Shown: positions 6,472-10,493 of the stretch, in pieces
Numbering within the stretch: the stretch's first letter is position 1
Layout: each line of letters starts with the position of its first letter
Origin: Pseudomonadota bacterium
GTDB taxonomy: Bacteria > Pseudomonadota > Gammaproteobacteria > Steroidobacterales > Steroidobacteraceae
Reading direction: 5' to 3'
Length of the DNA stretch: 10,493 bases
NCBI GenBank assembly: GCA_028067895.1
Contig: JAPTUI010000120.1
Span: 1-10,493 of the forward strand
The notes under the pieces: model-generated
Told to the model about the DNA's origin: nothing
Seen by the model: only the letters and a program-made list of their open reading frames with translations
Database searches by the model: none
Position numbers and translations under genes: made by a program

Positions 6472-7056
6472 ATGATGCTTGAGCATGACGAGCGCCCGAT
6501 CGCCTCCGAAGGCGCGGGCAGGCTGAAATCCACGGGTGCAGAGACGTCGAGGGACGGGTCACTCGAGAGGACGCCAGATTCGGATTCGCGCGTCACCACA
6601 CGCGTGAAGGTCAATGGTAGGCTATACCGCGCCGAGCACGACGTGCGTATGACTCTTTTGGATCTGTTGCGCGAGCAGCTCGGGCTCACGGGCAGCAAAA
6701 AGGGCTGTGATCACGGTCAATGCGGCGCCTGTACGGTGCACCTCAATGGTGAGGCGACGCTCGCGTGCTTGGTCCTTGCGGCATCGCTCCAGGATGCCGA
6801 GGTGACGACGATCGAAGGCGTGGGTACGCCCGACAGGCTTCATCCCATGCAACAGGCGTTCATCGATCATGACGCGTTGCAATGCGGTTACTGTACGCCA
6901 GGGCAGATCATGTCCGCAATCGAGTGCGTTCGCCAGGGGGGGGCGACGGACGCTTCAGCGGTGCGCGAATGGATGAGCGGGAATCTGTGCCGATGTGCAG
7001 CATATCCGCAGATCGTCAGCGCAATTCTCGATGGCGCCCGCCGAATGGGCAGCTGA
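6472..7056 (+). CDS. [2Fe-2S] subunit of a xanthine-dehydrogenase-family molybdenum hydroxylase (PaoA-like)
   Basis: The product is 194 residues. A ferredoxin-type cluster is held by Cys79, Cys84, Cys87 and Cys99 (KKGCDHGQCGAC and a later Cys). The second cluster is held by Cys138 and Cys141 (QCGYC) plus Cys173 and Cys175 (NLCRC). The enzyme family passes electrons from the molybdenum site through these clusters to FAD. The first 40 residues are polar and lack any twin-Arg or hydrophobic stretch, unlike E. coli PaoA, which carries a Tat signal. A stop at 6451-6453 rules out a longer N-terminus, so the complex should be cytoplasmic. The start could be ATG 6472 or 6475; AAGGGGG at 6461-6467 fits 6475 slightly better. 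It is the first gene of the three-gene operon, three bases before the FAD subunit. Confidence 0.95.
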   Translation: MMLEHDERPIASEGAGRLKSTGAETSRDGSLERTPDSDSRVTTRVKVNGRLYRAEHDVRMTLLDLLREQLGLTGSKKGCDHGQCGACTVHLNGEATLACLVLAASLQDAEVTTIEGVGTPDRLHPMQQAFIDHDALQCGYCTPGQIMSAIECVRQGGATDASAVREWMSGNLCRCAAYPQIVSAILDGARRMGS

Positions 7057-7059
7057 GCG

Positions 7060-8067
7060 ATGCGGATGATCGCATACAGCCGTCCGCGGACCGTGGAGGA
7101 GGCGGTCGGTCTGCTCGTGGAATCCGGGGGGGACGCGCTGCCTTTTTTTGGCGGTACCACGCTACTCGATCTGACCAAGCTTGAAGTGTTGACGCCAAGG
7201 CGGCTGGTCGATCTGCGTGAATTGCGGGCGGATTTTCGGGCGATTTGGCGTGATTCGGACGGCACCATCACCATCGGCGGTCTGGCCACGATGGCCGAGG
7301 TTGCGCGTAATCCGCTGCTACGAGCCGAAGCGCCGGCTATCGTTGCGGCCGTGCGAGAGGCGGCGAGCCCTCAGGTGCGCAACATGGCAAGTATCGCCGG
7401 CAATGTCCTGCAGCGCACACGTTGCCCCTATTATCGCGATATCAGCTGGACGCGCTGCAATCGGCGTGTGCCGGGAAGTGGCTGTCAGGCGATTGCGGGG
7501 GTTGCGACTTCGCACGCGGTGCTCGGCGGGAGTGCCGCATGCGTGGCGAGCTATCCGGGCGACCTCGCGCCGGTGCTGGCGGCGCTCGAGGCGAGCGCCG
7601 TACTCATGGGGCGTGGTGGCAGACGGTCCGTGCCTGTCGATGGGCTGCATCGGCCGCCGGGTGTAACGCCGGAGTGCGAGACGGTTCTGGCGCCGGGAGA
7701 CCTGATCCTCGCGTTCCGGGTGCCGCGCTGCGCCTGTCTGAGGCGCTCTGCCTTTGTGAAATTGCGCAACCGGGCTGCGTATGAGTTTGCCGAGGCGTCG
7801 GCGATGGTCGCACTCGATATCGAGGACGGCGTCATCCGCGATGCGCGGGTGGGCCTTGGCGCTGTAGCAACGGTACCGTGGCGATCGCGTGCGGCGGAGG
7901 CCACTCTGGTGGGCATGCGTCCCGAGGATGCGGCGGTGGCGGCGGCGAACGCCGCGTTTTCCGAGGCGGTCACCCGGCCGGATACGGCGTATAAGGTCGA
8001 GATGGGCAAGCGAGCGGTTATCGCGGCCATTCACCAGGCGGCGGCCTTCGAGAGCGAGCATGGCTAA
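7060..8067 (+). CDS. FAD subunit of the molybdenum hydroxylase, with an extra [4Fe-4S] site (PaoB-like)
   Basis: The product is 335 residues, close to E. coli PaoB and longer than simple XDH FAD subunits. The FAD-binding signature is FFGGTTLLDLTK (29-40), followed by PQVRNMASIAGNVLQ (104-118). Cys122 (RTRCPYYRD), Cys133 (TRCNRR), Cys142 (PGSGCQ) and Cys161 (AACVASYPGD) lie where PaoB-type and 4-hydroxybenzoyl-CoA-reductase-type subunits bind an additional [4Fe-4S] cluster. The C-terminal part carries the CO-dehydrogenase-flavoprotein C-terminal domain (FVKLRNRAAYEFAEASAMVA onward). This subunit hands electrons to the final acceptor. The gene starts three bases after the upstream stop and its last eight bases overlap the next gene. 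The pattern favours PaoB over 4-HBCR beta, but the substrate is not set by this subunit. Confidence 0.94.
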   Translation: MRMIAYSRPRTVEEAVGLLVESGGDALPFFGGTTLLDLTKLEVLTPRRLVDLRELRADFRAIWRDSDGTITIGGLATMAEVARNPLLRAEAPAIVAAVREAASPQVRNMASIAGNVLQRTRCPYYRDISWTRCNRRVPGSGCQAIAGVATSHAVLGGSAACVASYPGDLAPVLAALEASAVLMGRGGRRSVPVDGLHRPPGVTPECETVLAPGDLILAFRVPRCACLRRSAFVKLRNRAAYEFAEASAMVALDIEDGVIRDARVGLGAVATVPWRSRAAEATLVGMRPEDAAVAAANAAFSEAVTRPDTAYKVEMGKRAVIAAIHQAAAFESEHG

Positions 8068-10312
8068 GGGGTCTTCTGCGAGGATCGGAGAGCCGCTACC
8101 CCGAGTCGATGCGCTCGCGAAGGTCACGGGAATCGCGCTCTTCCCTTCGGATGTGCCCGCCGCGGGAGCTGCCTACGCGGTCCTGCTCACCTCGACGATC
8201 GCCCTCGGCCGCATCAGCCGCATCGACAGTTCGGCAGCCGAAGCAGTGCCCGGCTTTCTGCTGCTGCTGAGCCATGAGAATGTGGCGGGCTGCATCAAAA
8301 CCCCCAGAGCATTCGCGGGGCTTTCCACCACGACGGTGGAGACTGATCAAGTCATGCACGATGGCCAGATCATCGGGCTGATCGCCGCGGAGAGCTACGA
8401 ATCTGCATGCGAGGCGGCCGCTTGCGTGCGGATAGAGTACGAGCAATTGAGCGCGGCGGCCGGCTTCGACTCCTACGGTGTGCAGCGGCGGCTCGTAAAG
8501 GAAGTCAATCCCCGGCACGAGGATCCGCGGATCGGGGATGCGGATTCGGCCTATGCCGCTGCGCCGGTGCGCATTAGCGCCGAATATGAGACACCGATTC
8601 AGCATCACAACCCGATAGAGTTGCTCACCACCACGTGCTGGTGGTCGGGGGATTCGCTGATCGTGCATGAGCCGAGCCAGTTCGTGCTCGATCGCAGCTA
8701 TCTCGCAGACTGTTTCTCCATGCCTGTCGAGCGGATACGGGTCATCTCGCGCTACTGCGGCGGTGGCTTCGGAGGCAAGACCTCCGGTACCCCGCGTACG
8801 GCACTTTGCGCACTCGCATCGCGGCGGCTCAACCGGCCGGTCAAGCTCCTCGTGCGCCGGGAGCAGGCGTTTACCATCAATACCTACAGGGCGGAAACGC
8901 GCCAGCATGTTCGCCTGGCGGCCGACCGGGACGGCCAACTGCTCGCTCTGATTCACGAAGGTACCGAGGTGACATCTCGTCCCTCGACCTACAGCGTAGC
9001 GGGAACCGAGGCAACCGCGCGCATGTACGCTTGTGCAAATATCCGTACCTCGGTGTCCATCGTGCACGCTGACCGAAATACCCCGGGCTTCATGCGCTGC
9101 CCGGCCGAAGTCCCGTACATGTTTGCGCTGGAAAGCGCCATGGATGAGCTCGCGCATGCGCTGCGCATGGACCCCATCGCGCTGCGACGCCGCAACGACA
9201 CCGGCACCGATCCGGTGAGCGGTCTGCCGTTCTCGTCCCGGTCGTTGATGCGCTGCTTCGACGAGGGAGCGCGTGAATTTGGTTGGAGCGAACGGCCTGC
9301 AGAGCCGGGGGGGCGGAGGTTGGGCGATTGGCGCGTCGGGTACGGGTGTGCCACAGCCTGCTATCCGGTCGTGCTTGGTGCGTCAGCCGCGCGAGTTTCG
9401 CTTGACCGCGCCGGCGCGGCACGTGTGCAACTCGCGTTTCACGAGATCGGCAATGGGGCCTATACGGTGATAGCACAGGCCGCGGCGGCGGCGCTCGGGA
9501 TTTCGATCGACAAGGTTACCGTTGAGCTCGGGGATACCGCGCTACCTCCGAGCAACATAGCGGCGGCCTCGAATGGCACGGCGACGACGTGTAACGCCGT
9601 GACCAACGCTTGCATGATCATACGTGATCGGCTGGTCGAAGCCGCAAAGAGCAAGCCGAAGCTGCTCGCCTGTCCGGATCCGGTGCCCGCCCGACTGGTC
9701 GACGGGTGTCTCATCGCCGGTGACCGGCGGATTCCGATTGAGGCATTGGTTGAGCGTCTCGGCGATCCGGTGGAGGCGCAAGGCACATACATCCTTGAGG
9801 ACGCAGCGGCTGGCGCCATCGATCGGCTTCGGAACGGTATCCCCGTGCTCGGCGGCGGCGTGCACGGCAAGCGACATGTTGCGTTTTCGTTCGGGGCGCA
9901 TTTTGTGGAGGTGCACGTTCACATGGTGACGGGTCAGATCAGGCTTGCACGCGTGCTTGGCGTCTTTGCCGCGGGCACGATCATGAACCGTCGCACGGCG
10001 ACCGCCCAGCTGACTGGCGGCATGATCTGGGGCGTGGGCAGCGCCTTGCACGAAGCGACCATCGTCGACCCGGTTTCAGCCCGTTATATCAACCGCACGT
10101 TTGCCGATTACCTCATTCCGGTCAATGCCGACGTGCCGTCCGTCAGGGCGATCCTGCTGGAGGAGCGAGACGAGGTGGTCAATCCGATGGGCATCAAGGG
10201 TTTGGGTGAGCTCGGACCGAGCGGCATGAACGCGGCGATTGCCAATGCGATCTTCAACGCGACTGCACGGCGGCTGCGCTCGCTGCCCATCCTGCCTCGA
10301 CATCTCATCTAG
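8060..10312 (+). CDS. Molybdopterin-binding catalytic subunit of a xanthine-dehydrogenase-family hydroxylase (PaoC-like)
   Basis: From ATG 8060 the product is 750 residues, the usual size of the large subunit. The N-terminal aldehyde-oxidase a/b hammerhead domain (about 1-130) opens GEPLPRVDALAKVTG. The cofactor domain shows CGGGFGGK (233-240), the MRCP loop (345-348), NPIELLTTT (184-192), the glycine-rich GVHGKRHVAFSFG region (600-612) and KGLGELGPSG (713-722), in which Glu717 is the expected catalytic base. VNADVPSV near 688 and the AAIANAIFNATARRLRSLPI end also fit PaoC, which oxidises aromatic and other aldehydes. The active-site loop reads MRCPAEV where relatives commonly have MRAPGEA, so substrate range may differ. 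The start overlaps the FAD subunit stop by eight bases. No maturation chaperone of the PaoD/XdhC type is seen before the window ends. Hydroxylation of an N-heterocycle is an alternative function. Confidence 0.95.
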   Translation: MAKGSSARIGEPLPRVDALAKVTGIALFPSDVPAAGAAYAVLLTSTIALGRISRIDSSAAEAVPGFLLLLSHENVAGCIKTPRAFAGLSTTTVETDQVMHDGQIIGLIAAESYESACEAAACVRIEYEQLSAAAGFDSYGVQRRLVKEVNPRHEDPRIGDADSAYAAAPVRISAEYETPIQHHNPIELLTTTCWWSGDSLIVHEPSQFVLDRSYLADCFSMPVERIRVISRYCGGGFGGKTSGTPRTALCALASRRLNRPVKLLVRREQAFTINTYRAETRQHVRLAADRDGQLLALIHEGTEVTSRPSTYSVAGTEATARMYACANIRTSVSIVHADRNTPGFMRCPAEVPYMFALESAMDELAHALRMDPIALRRRNDTGTDPVSGLPFSSRSLMRCFDEGAREFGWSERPAEPGGRRLGDWRVGYGCATACYPVVLGASAARVSLDRAGAARVQLAFHEIGNGAYTVIAQAAAAALGISIDKVTVELGDTALPPSNIAAASNGTATTCNAVTNACMIIRDRLVEAAKSKPKLLACPDPVPARLVDGCLIAGDRRIPIEALVERLGDPVEAQGTYILEDAAAGAIDRLRNGIPVLGGGVHGKRHVAFSFGAHFVEVHVHMVTGQIRLARVLGVFAAGTIMNRRTATAQLTGGMIWGVGSALHEATIVDPVSARYINRTFADYLIPVNADVPSVRAILLEERDEVVNPMGIKGLGELGPSGMNAAIANAIFNATARRLRSLPILPRHLI

Positions 10313-10339
10313 GTCGGGCGCGGTGATCGCCGCGCGACC
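10312..10339 (+). terminator. GC-rich stem-loop right after the hydroxylase operon
   Basis: Bases GGTCG, a GG bulge, then CGCGG (10312-10323) pair with CCGCGCGACC (10330-10339) around a six-base loop. It begins at the last base of the stop codon. No T tract follows, so termination is possible but unproven. Confidence 0.3.
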
Positions 10340-10438
10340 CAAAGACGCCGGGCCGTTATTGCTGCAGACCCCCGCACGCTTCTTTTTGCTGCCGGTCCGG
10401 GCCGCGCTCGCGCCTAGCTCCTGCGGATCGAATTGATT

Positions 10439-10454
10439 TAGAATGTTGCTTCTA
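10439..10454. promoter_or_regulatory. Second 16-bp dyad related to the one at 6430-6445
   Basis: TAGAATGTTGCTTCTA has perfect 5-base inverted ends TAGAA and TTCTA. Over 23 bases starting ATTTAGAA it agrees with the 6430-6445 region at 17 positions by eye. It lies in the gene-free end region 10313-10493, possibly upstream of a gene beyond the right edge that would share regulation with the operon. Confidence 0.35.
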
Positions 10455-10493
10455 TTAGGAAGGCGCGTTAGGCTTAACCCACCGTATCCGTCC

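Noticed and set aside
7889..8059. Upstream extension of the molybdopterin subunit to 7889
   Set aside because: The extra residues are Arg-rich and overlap the FAD subunit; the family N-terminus (GEPLPRVDALAKVTG) starts just after ATG 8060.
8096..9157. Open frame of 353 codons on the minus strand
   Set aside because: It lies opposite the molybdopterin subunit, whose motifs are unmistakable; the antisense product has no recognisable domain and is a GC-bias artefact.
1..10493. CRISPR array, tRNA or rRNA gene, insertion sequence
   Set aside because: I saw no regularly spaced repeats, cloverleaf, rRNA-like blocks, transposase motifs or terminal inverted repeats on either strand.

Overview
The window looks like part of a catabolic gene cluster from a GC-rich bacterium, most likely a pseudomonadote (proteobacterium). 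This rests on the gene families present (exported type-B carboxylesterase, b561-type cytochrome, ACMSD-like amidohydrolase, PaoABC-like molybdenum hydroxylase), the high GC content and the tight operon packing. The genus cannot be read from the sequence. I see no rRNA, tRNA, CRISPR array, transposase or integrase.

Left block, minus strand (1-2317): a three-gene operon of alpha/beta hydrolase, cupin and VOC (glyoxalase/extradiol-dioxygenase-like) protein. Both junctions are ATGA stop/start overlaps, so the three are translationally coupled. The VOC gene runs off the left edge. A promoter with a LacI-type palindrome in its spacer precedes the hydrolase.

Second block, minus strand (2687-4266): an exported type-B carboxylesterase with all catalytic residues, but split by a one-base frameshift in a run of six G. 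Its promoter carries a second copy of the LacI-type operator, with the same extra half-site as the first. These two sites are the best evidence that the hydrolase operon and the esterase belong to one regulon. The regulator is not in the window.

Middle (4532-5092, plus strand): a four-helix cytochrome b561-type membrane protein, divergent from the esterase. A gene-free convergent gap of about 285 bp follows, holding one GC-rich hairpin.

Right block: an amidohydrolase of the ACMSD/resorcylate-decarboxylase type (5378-6367, minus, TTG start) is divergent from a three-gene molybdenum hydroxylase operon (6472-10312, plus). That operon encodes a [2Fe-2S] subunit, an FAD subunit with four cysteines for an additional [4Fe-4S] cluster, and a molybdopterin subunit with the catalytic Glu. 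The 104-bp divergent gap holds a 16-bp dyad, and a similar 16-bp dyad recurs at 10439-10454, probably ahead of a gene beyond the right edge.

How the parts may work together (inference): the exported esterase would release an acid or alcohol from an ester, the molybdenum enzyme would oxidise an aldehyde or hydroxylate a ring, the amidohydrolase would decarboxylate an aromatic acid or hydrolyse a ring, and the VOC, cupin and hydrolase trio would cleave a ring or C-C bond and hydrolyse the product. The substrate cannot be named from this sequence.
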